Assembly: GCF_000003815.2 (NCBI RefSeq)
Contig: NC_049982.1
Location: 15,420,769-15,484,768, forward strand
Source: Branchiostoma floridae
Lineage: Eukaryota; Chordata; Leptocardii; Amphioxiformes; Branchiostomatidae
Direction of reading: 5' to 3'
Length of the DNA: 64,000 nucleotides
The notes beneath the pieces are model-generated. The model saw only the letters and a program-made list of their open reading frames with translations, did not search any database and was not told where the DNA came from. The position numbers and the translations under genes were made by a program. Shown one piece after another: positions 34,984 through 48,312 of the stretch. How positions within the stretch are numbered: position 1 is the first letter of the stretch; each line of letters opens with the position of its first letter.

Positions 34984-37900
34984 GTAAGACCAGAGGTGTG
35001 CCGACTCCGTAGATTTACTCTTTCCATTCACGATTCTGTCCGATCACGAGCTGGCTTCCTCAGGCACTGTGTGGCCGTGGCATTTTTTTCGCGGGCATAC
35101 AAAAATTATGATCGATACGATGTTGCAAATGTGAGGAAAATTATTTTTCATTTTTCATCATAAAATTGGCATCTGTTAATCATTTTGGAGACAGAAACCA
35201 GAACTGTTCGGTAGTGCCTTTGCACGGACTGATCGGGCATGATCTGGTAGGTATTGACGCCGGTGTACTTTACCTAAATCTGTCCTTTTTGTGATGTGCC
35301 AGTGTCAATTTCTGTATGGGACGGGTCGATTTCTGTATGATCAGCTGCACGGTTCTGGGCTCTTTCGCCGTATTTTTCGTTTTGTCATTTACAAGATTTG
35401 AACGGCACTTGATTCGAAGATCAAGAGAGCTTGTCAAACTGTAAGAAGGTCGAGTGTTGGCAGAGAGCGGACAGATGTGTGCAGAGGTCAGATGTGGGGA
35501 GGGGGAGGGGGTTCGACTAGGGTCGTGTTTGGTCATATTTTTCGGCGTTTTCTGCGATTCCCCTCCACCTTAGACACATTTTAGAAGCATGTGGTGTCGT
35601 GTACGAAGCATGTATTTGATGGAACCCGTTTTTGTGTGATGTTTTTCACCAGAAGGGCATATGGTGGGCACAGAAGTGTTTCGTGCCAGATCGTTTGCAC
35701 TGCGGCATTTGGATGGTGCAGGGGGAATTTAAAAAAGTGTAGCATGGTTCAGTCGGTTGCACCCTTTTCCCATCATGAATATCTATTTTGGACCAAGTGC
35801 CTATGCCAGGCTTTAAAAATTGGTCAGTATACGAAAGGCTGTGGTTTTGAGTCATTCATTTGGAAGAGTGAAAAGTTTTGTTCAGATGTTCACCCTTTAC
35901 TGTTAATATGTAACATTACTGTTTATAAATTATATGTAACATTATTCACCTTGGACGTGGTAGGAAGGGGACAGTCATAAATTTTGTCTCCATATCCATG
36001 TTCTCTGATAGCCATGGTCTATTGTGTTCGGTTTTCGCTGGAGGATATAATCAACCAGTGTGGCGTGACTAGGATGCACGATACGACTTGGAGTGTTTGT
36101 TTGAGGTTGGCCTCTCCCGTTTGTACGGGCTACGCAAACCCCTTCAACAAATGTTACAACAGTCCGTGTAGATTTTGCACCTCCATTCAAACTGTTCACA
36201 TGATGCTGGGGTCCTCCATTGTTTGAAAATTGCAAAGAGCTCTCATCTCTGCTTCACAGAAGCCTGGAGCAACCTTGGAATCCTCTTTGTATCGGATTTC
36301 CAATGTGTGGGGCCTTCCATATTCATTCAGGGATCAGTGTTGTGTATGTGCTAGGTTAGATTTTTTGTCACAGCAATAATCAACATATTCAGTAACATGT
36401 CTAGGGACATTCTATACCCCCTAACAGTTCTGTCTTCTTCAAGAGGCATGTATATCATCTGGCTCCTTGCTGAGTTATGAGTGAATCATGAGAAGTCTTT
36501 GTGTTGTTTGTATTGCATTGAGACCTGTTCTATCCATCGATATGACTTCTGGTCCAGTAGTAAATCCTGGTATTCAGTTTTTGCTGACGGAATCAAGAGA
36601 AAAGTTGCATTTATGTCAGATCTTCTTACAGATTTAACAAGACTGCTTTTACTAGTTTTAGATTTATCCTCCATAATATTATCAGCAGCGAGGCCTACTG
36701 TGAACACGTTATCATGACTTGTGTAACGTTGCAATGTTCTACTTGACTCTCATGATGCAAACTTCACAAATCATTCTAGTCTGTGTAATATAAACTCTCT
36801 CTTCAGAGCTTAATACTAATAGAGCCCCTGCCCAGTAGGGGCCTGACTAGTGAGAGGACTGCCACCAGCAGTGATTTAGTCAAACTAAAATCATTCCAGC
36901 CAGCACCAGAATTGATGAGAAGACTGCTTTTCTGGAAGAATGACATTTATCATGGCACACTCCAGCTAGTTCTGCCTGCCACCCTATGGTGTAGAATTTC
37001 CAATCAGATGTGGAAATCTACCAGGAGCTTTGGGTTCACAGACCTCTCTAATCTAGGATTCTTGAAAAAAAACAACAACTGCAAATGCTGTCCCTATGGC
37101 AAGGCTGCATTTATCTATGTGAGTGTGAAGGGCATAACTGAGTTACTTTAGAGAGACAGGATTCAGGTTCTACTACTAGAACAATCCTCAGGAGGGAGTT
37201 ACATGTATACATGCATGTATGCATACTATACATGCTTCAGAGGATGCAGCAGTTCCTCTGGAGTATTTGTCACCTCCGGGTCACTTCAGGAAAATGAGTC
37301 CAGATGGAGGATCATAAAGTACCAGTGGTTCCAGGCTGTTTATATGCTGTATTCAAATGAGCTTGTCATCATGAGTCTCTGATGACTGTCTTAAATTAGT
37401 TTGTAGATTATATACCAAACACCTGTGATGTGTATATGTAAATTGGATTTGTTTCATACATTTCTTGTTTAAGTGTGTATTTCCCCTGTGGCAGTAGCAG
37501 ACAAACCTTCAAGTCTTATTATTAAGCCAATTTTCTCTTGGTTAGGAGTTGAACACTGTTGTTTCTTCAGTCATTGAGAGGCATTTTGATTACTGTAAGT
37601 GAGGCCCTTTAGTTAGGCCCCTTCCGATGAATCTGATACTCTCTCTGTCTTTCTTGTGTATTTTTGACATGTGATCATAAGGGCTTTTCACCGCCAAGAA
37701 AGGCGAAACCTGCATATGGAGACAAAGAATTTGGGCAAGGTCATTTCGTGCATTGTTTCTCCTTTGTTATAGCCATGGAGAGTGAGTCTTTGAGCCGACC
37801 CTCGCTGGAGTCCTGCTGCCAGCCCCAGGCATGTGAACCTCTGTGCATGTAATAGCTGCAGCTGTCTCCCTCCTCATTATCATGGTTGATCACATACATC

Positions 37901-40267
37901 TCCACTTACTGCCTTTCAACAAATGTCCCTCACTACACACCAACCAGGGCAGTCAATGGCCAGTCAGGCAACTCTACTGGAGTTGATCTTTGGATTTGCG
38001 CTGTCCTGTGACAAAGGGTGATATGACGTTTCAATACATTTTTTCTCAATCTTCGAAAGAGAGATGGCGAATGAGAGATGGCATTTGGTTGGAGACTTGG
38101 ACTGTATAAAGCTGCTACCAATGAATGTTACACACACCTCCTGATTTCCAGGCTGCATGTTAGTACTCCCTGATTGAAGAGTATCACCTTTCCCAGGACT
38201 AATGCCAAGACAGGGTTGCTTCTGTTTATTTAGTGGTCCTTACAAGTTTAATGCTGTTGTTGGCTTCAGGGCTGCCTACAAATGAGGCATGTTATTGTGC
38301 CTTTTCTCCAAGCAGATGTTGGAAAGTTCTGATATATGTTTTCTGGCAGTCCCATTCTTTCTGGTAGTCTGTCAGTCAGAATAGTTTACAGTGAAATATT
38401 ACTTCTCCCTGACCCCTCAACTATGATTAAGTATCCTGGGGCACCCAATAAGCAGCAGATGCCTTTGCTGAATGTTGGGAGCATAGATGTGAAAACCTGC
38501 TTTTAAGAAAGACAAAAGAAAGTAGAAAGGCACCATTTTCACAAAATGCAGTGTGTTTTCCTCATTGCCTTTTGTCAAGTTACTCACACACAAAAATACC
38601 ATTAGACTTGCCCTATAGTATACTATTGTGTGCAAAAAAATTCTCATATTATCTATATACAGCTAATGTCCTAACATGGTTCTTAGACGATTGGCTGCTG
38701 ACAGAAGAAGTAGAAATGAATAGAAAACAACAGTAAAAACAATGTTTTTCCCTAAATTTTAGGCTATTTTAAGTTAAACTTAAGTGTAAGCCCTTTCCTG
38801 AGCAGCTCATAATAACAATTGTGGTTGTCATTTTTACATAACGTACATTAAGCATATCAAGTACTTGTCAATCCTGAACACTAATATTACATGGGTCGTG
38901 TCAGCCCTATCCCTCACCCAAACAGCTCTTTTGTCATAATCAGGTTCTGTTCAACCCAACTTTGGAACGTGCAGTTACTTTTATTAATCCTCCTTTTATG
39001 CCGATCCTTTCTCCGGGCTGGCTCAGTTGTTTCAACAGTATTAAAGGGTTGAAGGTACAACAAGGTTCAAATTCCAGTTTGAAGTCTCCCAGTCAAGCCA
39101 GCTGTTTGGTGAGCCAGGGCGCTGGCTTTGTGTTGTTGTCTAGAAACGTTTCCATGCTCGGGTGACATCAAGCAATTACCTGGGAATGATTGACATTTCC
39201 ATACACCTTGAGTTGCCAGATCCTCAATTGGAGGGGAACCAAAGAATTGTGAGGAAAGTTTGCCCAGTATTTTAACAAGGAGGTTTGTCTGGGAAGTGGG
39301 TGGGAAGTTGTCAAGAGTTGTTTTCTGCAATGTTTCCTCTCAATCAACACAGAGTTAAAGGGAAGTTTTGGAACAGTCCAAAGTGGGTAGTCTGTTTAAT
39401 CCTGTACCAAGTCAGGTTTGTTATTGCTACCTCCTTCAAGACAACTAGCCAGGTTATTTTTGTTTGTTAGTAGGTTGGTTTGTGTGTCAATGTCTACAAC
39501 AACTGAAAAGAGTTTAAATGAATTTGCATGATTTTTGGAAGAGATCTTGGCACAATGTGTAACTTGCATAACATTGCATAATATAGTAGTGTATGGCAAA
39601 TACTGATAGTCTGCAAGGGTGCAAATTCACTATGTACTTTAAACATCACTTTAGTTATAAAATGTGCAGTTGAACCAAGGAGGTTATATAGATTCTTTGT
39701 TTGAACATACACCTGTCCTAATATCACCCAACCCTATAATATGAGATATACCACTGTTGCCAGATGCAGTTGAAATGTAAATTTCTTGGTGTTGCTGGTA
39801 TGAAGGGTTAGTATATGGATAAAGTATGTTATTTTTAATCCTGCCAGCAGCTTGTTGACCTTGCAAGATGAGTGATTGTGCACATGTAGGCTCTTGAGGA
39901 CCTGGACTGTATGTTTCACAGTAACAAAGTCTTTACCTACACACCATTTTCCCAGGGTGCCATGCGCAATGTATGAAGTTTCACAAGATGCTATGATTGG
40001 TGTAGGGCTATGTGTTTGGAAGGGACATATTAAAGTGTCTCCAAGGTCATGCCCTCTCAGCATTGCATGGACCAAATCAGCAACAGTCAGGAGGATGTGG
40101 CTTTGAATGATGTTTCATGCATATTCAAGTGCTAATTGTTTTGTTTACTTTGCATATTAGAGTAGTATCTTAACCGTAGGTTTATTGGTTGAATTTGTTA
40201 GTACCTACAGTAATACTAATTTGGTTTCCAACTTGCTGCCACAAAATGTTAACTTAAGATGGAAATT
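34984..40267. other. Presumed 5' intron or upstream flank of FAM53
   Basis: No coding exon that I can support. Base composition becomes more AT-rich and simpler from about 36 kb onward. Confidence 0.4.
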
Positions 40268-40346
40268 TAGCCTGGGTACCATCTGAGAACTGCTGATCTG
40301 AAAATCTTTCAGGAGCCTTGATAGTAATCTGATGGTACCCAGGCTA
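40268..40346. mobile_element. Miniature palindromic element, copy 2
   Basis: It has perfect inverted ends GCCTGGGTACCATC and GATGGTACCCAGGC, flanked by TA on both sides, and is 79 bp in all. It belongs to the same family as 25450-25521. Confidence 0.8.
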
Positions 40347-40549
40347 TATAAATGGAGTTTACCAAGAGATAGTATACAGGGATATTGGAAACCAAAGTTC
40401 TCCAATTGTAATGCCTTCTCTATACAATGTATATATTGTGTATCATCTGGTCTTTGTCTTTATGTGTTAGACTCAAGTCCAAGTAAGTGATGTTGTTGAC
40501 TGACTGTGACCAGGGCTAGTTACCTGCATGTATGCAGGTATGGTTTTGA

Positions 40550-41160
40550 TGCTGGTGGAAACTTTTCGGTAGCCGGGGATGTAGGGCGCTGTATCTCGTG
40601 AACGGATGGTGCGAGCACGACGATTTTTGGTACGTGGGTTGGGGGTGGTAGCCTGACACTCAGGTGTGATTTTGGGCCTCCTGGCGCTTGACCTTGACAT
40701 TGAAGGTGGCATTTTTGGTGTTTTGGGGGCACTTTTGGCGCTGTGTGTCCGGAACGATACGCGCGATTGCGACGATTTTTGGTGCATGGGTGGGGGGTTG
40801 TTGCCTGTTGCCTAGGATTGACTTTGGGCCTTGTCGCGTTTGAACTTGACCCGGCAGGTCGAATTTTGTGTCCGGGAGGGGTGTTTCCGGAGTTATATCT
40901 TCTGAACGGCTGGTGCTGGCGCGATGATATTTGGCACATGTGTCGGCGGTGGCTGAATAATGCTCAATTTTGATTTTGGCGCCCTTGGTGCTTGAACTTG
41001 ACATTTTAGGTTACCTTTTGTGCGGGCACGGGGCGTGCGCTGTATCTCCGGAACGCAAGGTGCCATTGTGTTGCCATTTGGTACGTGAGTTGTTTGTGGT
41101 GTCCTGGTGGTCAGGTTTGATTTTGGGCCTCCTAGTGCTTGAACTTGATACTGTATAGGT
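40550..41160. repeat. Degenerate tandem array, four units of about 150 bp
   Basis: Each unit contains a GTATCTC-GGAACG-like block, then CGACGATTTTTGGTACGTG, then TTGATTTTGGGCCTCCT and CTTGAACTTGACAT. The middle block starts near 40617, 40771, 40921 and 41071, giving periods of about 153, 150 and 150. The units are well diverged. Because the period is a multiple of three, minus-strand frames stay open over parts of the array, but no known protein results. Confidence 0.8.
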
Positions 41161-43956
41161 TGACCCTGTTTTAGTGTGGTTGGGGCATCCTCCCAATATC
41201 TGCTTGGTTTTAAAAACAGATTATGGTTGGGTGTAGAACCATCATCTGGCCTGGGCCACCTTCAATGTATCAGGTTACTTAGTGGCACTGACAGTTTGCC
41301 AGATGACGGGAGTGTGCCAGATTATATATCTGTTGGTCAGGTATAATTGGAGTTTGCTTATTACTCTTTGTGGTGTTTCTAGAGCTGTATAGTACTGAGT
41401 TTTAAGTTCCGGTACAAGTTCCTTTACCCTGTTGGCAATCATGGTTGAACTTGAACTTAAACAGAAGAAGATGCAATTTTCTAATGTGGAGGAGAACTGT
41501 ATAGAGTGTGGGCATAAGAGAAAGGTATGTGTATGATTTGTCCTGTGTTTCTTTTTGTTTCTTTGGTAATGCCATTTCCATACTGTATACAGGTAATTTG
41601 TTGTTTTGGGCTAGTCATATTCGCTTGGTTTTTGGGCCTGCTTAATCTATGGTACAGGCAGGGTTAAGTGGTGGAGGCTTAGCTTTGTTCTGTTTTAAAT
41701 TCAGTATCGTTTGTTGCATTTTGTCGCGGCAAATATATGATGAAATTCCCCTTCTAAGCAACTGCTCATTGGTTTGTGGGGATGTTTGCTGGGTGTTTGC
41801 TTTGACTACAACAGCTTCTGAACTTTTCAAAGCTTCCATTGCCAGCAGCTTGCCATCTATAAATGGGATTGACAAGGACATTTTTCATAGTAAATTATGC
41901 TGTTAAATTTGGCTTAGATACTACAGGAGATTTAGGTTTGGGTTGGATGGATTGAATGAAAATATCATACCACCCTGGGGACTAACTGTTGCTGCTGCAT
42001 GGGGGCTACCACTATTCATGTTGTCTAATGTCTATGGAACTACAGATAAAAGTATCATTGGTCACATTATGCGAGTAACATTCCGATGTCAAGTGAATAA
42101 CACCCCAGAAATAAATCTTTAATGAATATCATTGGAAGAACACAAACCAAGGAGACTTAGCAGCTGCATTAGGTCAGTACATTGAAATAGGAAGATATTA
42201 GTATATCATGTGACAGAGTAACTACATGTGCATGGGCCATCTGAGACAAAAAAAGGTAGCGTCTCAACAACTTCAAAGTACTGTGGTTGGTTACATACTT
42301 AAGAAATCCAAAATAAGTAATGTTCATCCCTGTCCAAACTTACAAATTCAGAAAATGGAATTTCAGAGTCAGACTTTTGCATGGTGCACAACCAACACAG
42401 TAAAAAGCTCATTTTTCCAACCACGTACCACAGACAAAAAGGCAAAAATACACAATAGGTCTACAGAAACCCAATACATTTCATGCAGGCCTGAGGTCTA
42501 CGAACTCTTGTTTGTTGTTGCAGTGAAACCTTCTTGGCCTTGACCCCTCTTCCAGAAGTCACATTCTGGCGTTGTCCTGCTTGTCTGCAGCCCACCCCTA
42601 TACCCATTATCCAGGCAATATTGTGTTAGCTCATTAGCTGGCGCCCATCAGCACAGCAGAGTTACTGTGTGGCCAGGCAAGGCAGTGAAAGAGTTAGCAG
42701 CTTAGATCTATTTAACTTTTCAAGTTTTCACTTTGTAGGTTCTGTCTGGATGTGAAGGCTATACATATTTTGTGACAGAAATGTTACTTGTTGGACATAT
42801 GGATTCTAATTACCCCCAAACAGTTTTCTGCAATGCTATTGAGCTGTGTAGTAGTAGGTTTGTTTGTACCAGGTAAAAAGAATATTGAAGAATATTATGA
42901 AATGATTGATATAATTTGGTATGTGATGATGATAACTTGAAAACTTTTTGTAGCTAGAAGAAAGTCAGTTTTTATCTGACAGGGCTTTGATTTAAGATAT
43001 GCTGTGCTGCAGGCCATATTTGTTGGCATTTTATATGTGACCAATTTGTCAGTGACGCCTGGGTCTATAGGAACATGCTGGTAAGGGTATTCTTGAAGCA
43101 TTCACATACAGTTGCTATCTAAGTTTCCATTGGCCTCCTATGATCCAGGCTGAGGAACATGACTGTAGCTACCTGCTAGTTAGGTAACCTTGGCTGCACA
43201 TGTTCCTGTGTCTTTGCCAAACCAATAAATAGATAAATGAATACGTAAATCAATGAGTAAAAGGACAAAAATCTATGGACAGTCTTGTTCTTTATTATCT
43301 GACTTACCTTATCATTTCTCTTTTCATTTCCATTTCTTAACCTCTCCTGCTTTTGCATAACATGAACAGATGTGTTAGTATGATGTTTGCCTTCCCTCTA
43401 ACCAGCTGGTCCAGTCCCTCCTTGGCATAAAGCCAGGCACAGTCATTAAGGTTCCTGTCATTTCTTTCTTTAACAAGATGTGCAAATTTACATGTTAAAG
43501 TCTTGGACAACAGTTGCTATCAGTATCCTGTCCTAGCATGTGTGCAGCTCCATCTTTTTAAGAATGAGTGTCAGGTTCTGTCCTGTTTACTTGTTGCAGG
43601 TTGCTTGGACATGTTTTGACATGTCAATGTCCTGTTAGGAATGGGTTCAGAATAAGCTTGAGGCTGGTGACGCTGGTCCACTTAAGGAAATGGGAGTGTC
43701 AGCTCATGATCCAAAGGGCAGTTGCAAATGTTTTGTTGTTATTATTTTGATATCTATCAGTGCTACTTTTCTAAATATATTTTGGCAATTTGGATGGTGT
43801 TAAAAGTTAGATTTGGTGTTAGGAAGGGCATCCAGCTGTAAAACCCTGCTTCAAAGCAAAGACTTGGTAGTTACGTTGTTCATGTACTCTGCTGGTTGTG
43901 CTGCTATTTAAGTTGTGAGAAGTTGCTATGATTCACTTTTGCTTTATTTTCCTCAG
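41161..43956. other. Presumed FAM53 upstream intron
   Basis: No exon is seen. There are simple AT-rich stretches and scattered short repeats. Confidence 0.4.
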
Positions 43957-46900
43957 CGATCATAGACATCTTCAGCCGTCAAACCTCAGGGATCGCAATT
44001 ACATCCAATCATCGTCAACATGCTGTAGCTGCGTCCTGACACCGCCAACATCGAGCCAGCAAACCGTGCTCTGGGCACCTCCCAAGGCCCAGCCAAGGGT
44101 TGCAAGGAGTCGTCTGTAAGGTTGCCGAAGTCCTGGCAAGACGTGGAAAGTAATATGGTCACGCTGATCACAGAAAAACTACAGAACCACTGTCTGGAAG
44201 ACAAAGATGTAACATACAATCAGATAGACCATGTGAGTAGTTTGCAATGTCTTGTTGGAAATGTTGTACTGAAATGTGTCTTCAGAAACTTTCATGCTGC
44301 TCAAAGTATGCAACCTAATTTTTTCCAAGTAAAAAAATCAGGAATCAGAAATTCAAATGAGAGGATGCTTGTATACTACTGGTAGTATATCTAAGAGATT
44401 AATATGGTGACAAGCCTGAGCTTTAAAAAAATCATTTTCTGTAGGCAGAAAGATTTTATCTCAGGGACCTTTACCTTTTCGAGGATATTGGGTACTGTAA
44501 ATGCATTTAACTTCGCGGAGATTTAAATTCACGGTAGCAGGAAAACGGAGTGTTCACAGTGGTTTTGAGTTCGTGGTAGCGCCATCTACTGTGACACATA
44601 CTGTCATGGAAAAATATTTGCAGTGTCTTTGACTTCGCGCTGAATTGGCAACGCGAAAACCTCGATTATAAAACCACCGCATACATTTCTACTGTTACAG
44701 TTCGTGTCCATTGCATTCTGATCCACAAATCGTAGCACACAAATAAAAGCTACTCTACCTGTGGTCATCACAAGCAGGAAATCATTTGAGATAATGTCAG
44801 CAAAACTTTCAGCCTAGCCCGTAATGAAGTTTAATTTTTAAAATACACATTTAACCCTCATCAATACTATGCACTTGATTACCAGAAGGCAAGTTTTAGA
44901 ATGCAGCTCTATAGCATAATTTAGGCTCTCAGATGATCCCCTCTAAGGTGGCTCTTCCACAACTGATTGGCTGTCTTTTCATGCAGCTAAGCTCTTCACA
45001 TTTTGTCCTTCATGCCATGGTGGGTTTTCTTAGGTTGGGACGGCTCAGTGCGAAAATATTTGTGGCATCAACTTGCTCTAACAAAACCCTTAAGTTAAAC
45101 CATGCATTTTGAATGATGGCCTGTCATCTAGTCGGGTAGCCGTGAAAGCAAGGGCTGACTGGAACTGTCAAGTGGAATTGAACAATAGGAAAATGCTTAG
45201 AGATAGGGTTCATATGAAAACAAAATGAAATTGCACTTGGCAGAAAAATGATTTTCCATATATGTGGTACCAACATACTCACCTATGCTTCCAATCACTC
45301 GGGTCAACAAGAATTCATCAAATTTCATCAAAGTGTGATACCAATATTGAAAACGAACATGAATGAAAACTTCCTAGAGAGGGTAAAGAATACTACTAGT
45401 ACTATAAGGTACTCCCAAATTTCTCCAACATCTTAGTGGAACAGTTGCTATGACGACCCTTAATATGCATTCTTGAATTTGTTATTTGGTGACCATGCTT
45501 GATTGCAAGCATGCAGTCTGAAGCTGTTGCAATTTTCAAGAGCTGATGCAAATGGGGGGGGGGGTAGCATATAACATTTATGTTTTTGCTCAAATTTTGT
45601 ACAAGTGGTAGGATAAACTCAAAGCATTGCATCAAGCTGTGAATGAAGTTTTTTTTTCTAAAATAATTGTTTGTTGCAACATGTATCATTACAGCTTTTT
45701 GACTAATAGTAGCTGTCATTCTAGGAAAAATCTTTAACATTTTCTTGTACTAATCGTTATATTTTCCCATGACATTTACTTAAAAACGTCAGTTTGATGT
45801 GGAAAGTTGATCATGTTAACACATTTCCAAAGTGGAGAGTTTATGGTTGTTCCCTGTTATGTTGTAGCGTCCTGCGCACCGGAGCCTGCGAGCCCGAAGC
45901 TTTACCATCCCGAAAACGTACCGCTATGGAGGTAAGAAAACCCCTGACGTAGTCTGAGCAAATATTCCTTGTTTGCTCAGACTAATTGTGTAGGGTGGGC
46001 TCACTTTCTTGCATCAGAGTATAGTGTCATGGTAGTAAGAGGAGGTGGGGTTACTCCATCAAAAGATATCCTTTGTTGACATGTTGACATGTTGTTGTTG
46101 TTTCCCTATGAATGAAGTGTTGCGTCTTTCTATATCTTTATGTCCTACTAAATTTTTGGGCTAAAGCAAAAAGCCTTTTAGATTTCAGAAACTTGATAAA
46201 GACTCCTTAAGTGGTGTGTTTTGTGAAAGACAAGCTAAAAAAAGTCACAGTATCATAGCAAGAATGAAAACAACCAGCATTTCTACCTCCTGGCTTTAGG
46301 TGAAATATGCACCCGATCTCAGTCAGAAAACCTATTTAAAACTTCAGACCAGGCTCCAGGAAGGGGCAGAACCCAGTTTAAGTCCACCATCTTGAGCATG
46401 GCACTAGTGCCTCAAACTCAAAGTAATATACCTGAAAACTCCTCCCACTCCCATTGACTTCAAGTCCAACAGAAACCTTCAGTCATTATGGTTAAACCAA
46501 TCAATTGTTTGTAACAATCCATTTGTAAGTTGGCTAATTGGTCATTACCGTATCAAATGACCGCTAAACAAATAACATACCCAGGCCTATTCACTTTAAT
46601 TTCATCTTTGTCTTGCATAGGTTGATACGATTGTTCACTGAAGCTGTTAAATGCCAGCAGACCAAATTTGTTGCTAGTTCATGAAACCATGGGCATTCAA
46701 ACATCCATATCAGAAAACAGTTGGTCATTCAAGTTGTTTTCTTTCACTGATCTGTGGCCTATTGGTCCCATTATCAGCACGAGAACTTTCAACTTTCTTC
46801 CAACAAAAGAGGAAATTCCTTGTCAGAGATCAGCACTGGATATGGTTGTTTTATCCTAAATTGTTGAAATTTGTCTCTTGGGCAGTGTGGTAAAATTGAA

Positions 46901-48227
46901 CTCCTAGGACCCATGACCTAGTCTCCTGCTCCAACCTGTTTTCTTGCATTCATACTCATTACTCTTCTTGGTGAAGGTTCTGTCATATGTACTCACAAGT
47001 AGTAAACATCTCCCTCTTATTCTGTGGGGGACGATCTCTGTGTCTTTGAAGAAGCAGGTGCAGTGATGTTGGCAATAACAAGAGTGCAAGAACCAGCTGA
47101 CAGACCGTTGTCACGGTCAATGTTGAATAGTTGTAATACTCTCTTAAAAGTCCAGTAATAAGACACAACACACTCATGGAGTCCATCTGTACCAGGTGTT
47201 AATAACAGAAACATCATGTTTTCAAAAGACAAAGTGATCTTGTGGTTATGTTTGTGTCTTGATGCTTTCAACCCTGACAGACCTCTTTTTATCCTTTGTG
47301 GCTCCCTGCTCATGTACAGGCCACTTCAACAAGATTCCTCGTTTCTTTTACAAAAAAGTGAATAAAAATGATGCATAACTTAGAATGCTAATACTAGTAA
47401 TAGAATCTCCTGTTATCTTAATAGATTTGCTGCATATGTTTAATAAGAAAATGTGTTTTTTTCCCCTGTGTTTTACAGAGCACAAGAGGAATGCATTTGT
47501 GGAGAAGAATGGCCTAAGATCAGGGGGGACAGAAACCATGGCGTTTCCCTCAGGGGAGCGCATGACAATTCTGACCCGTAGCCGCCACAAGAGCGAAACC
47601 TCTGCGCCAACCCGCTTCAACTTCCACTGCAACGACTCCAACGACATATCACAGACGCCGCCCGAACCCCCACCGCCAAAGAAACGACACTGCCGCTCCC
47701 TCTCCATCCCCACAGAACTTTCACAAACAGATTCCAGCTGGAAGCCCAGTGGCTGCAAGCTCTGGACACCGGTCACAAAACTCAAACAGGGTCAAAACGG
47801 GTTGAACAGCATAGCTTCACTCAGAGGGTCCAACAACAGTTTGTCGTCATTCCCAGCCCATGCGGGGGGGAGATCCCCGTTCAGCCCCAGCGAGCAGTTC
47901 TCCACCCCGCCCGAGTCCCCCATCCCCCGCCCAGCTTCGGCCAGTAGCGGCTTCTTCGACACCTCGCTCTCCGCCCCGTGGCTCGACAACAGCCCCACCA
48001 GACACAAGCGCACCGACAGCTCCGTCTCCGAGGCCGTGTCCGAGGGGTCCGGGTCTCTGTCGTCCGTCGGAAGCAGCCTGACGTCCACTCCAGAGTTACC
48101 ACGGAGACGAGTGGGCCTCCCGCGAGCCCGGTCCCAGCCCTGCGTCCTGCACCACGACCGGAAGGGAGGACTGAAACGGAGGCGGGAGGAGGAGAGACCA
48201 ACAATAGATTTTGTCAAGATGAAAGAG
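43957..48227 (+). CDS. FAM53: FAM53-family nuclear protein (last exon not seen)
   Basis: In vertebrates, FAM53 proteins are nuclear: FAM53B (Simplet) promotes nuclear entry of beta-catenin and FAM53C binds DYRK kinases. Exon 43957-44232 is 5' UTR up to the ATG at 44155, then MVTLITEKLQNHCLEDKDVT, almost the vertebrate FAM53A start MVTLITEKLQ. Exon 45868-45931 follows (RSFTIPKTYRYG). The large exon 47479-48227 carries PPPPKKRHCRSLSIPTEL, then SGCKLWTPVTK, a Ser/Pro-rich region with SSGFFDTS, then SLTSTPELPRRR, RARSQPCVL, LKRRREEERPTIDFVKMKE. These blocks occur in the same order in FAM53A and FAM53C. The basic KRR clusters are likely nuclear localisation signals. Phases agree. The exon ends at a weak donor (gttggt). 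The usual acidic C-terminus is not in the window, unless the frame simply reads on nine codons to TGA at 48255-48257. It is a single ancestor-like member, so no A/B/C letter is given. Confidence 0.92.
44495..44700. mobile_element. Palindromic MITE (CTGTAAATGCA ends), copy 1
   Basis: The element begins TACTGTAAATGCATTTAA and has internal TTCGCGG-type motifs in both orientations; the right end is eroded. It is the same family as 56366-56573. It lies in a FAM53 intron. Confidence 0.75.
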
Positions 48228-48312
48228 GTTGGTATCCTTCTCAATATTCATAATTGATCATTTCTGCAAACTTCATGCATATATTTCCAAAAATAATCAG
48301 GTTGGTAGAATA

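Noticed and set aside
37664-37852. Open frame containing MESESLSRPSLESCCQPQAC
   Set aside because: It looks protein-like for about 20 residues, but there is no clear donor in frame, no family match, and it does not connect in phase to the FAM53 start exon, whose ATG is certain.
40473-41004. Overlapping minus-strand frames over the 150-bp array as a real gene
   Set aside because: The frames shift between units, have no splice or start context, and arise from a period divisible by three.
43811-43850. GGTGTTAGGAAGGGCATCCA, similar to tails of some retroelements
   Set aside because: Only about 35 bases look familiar; no body of a LINE or SINE precedes it.
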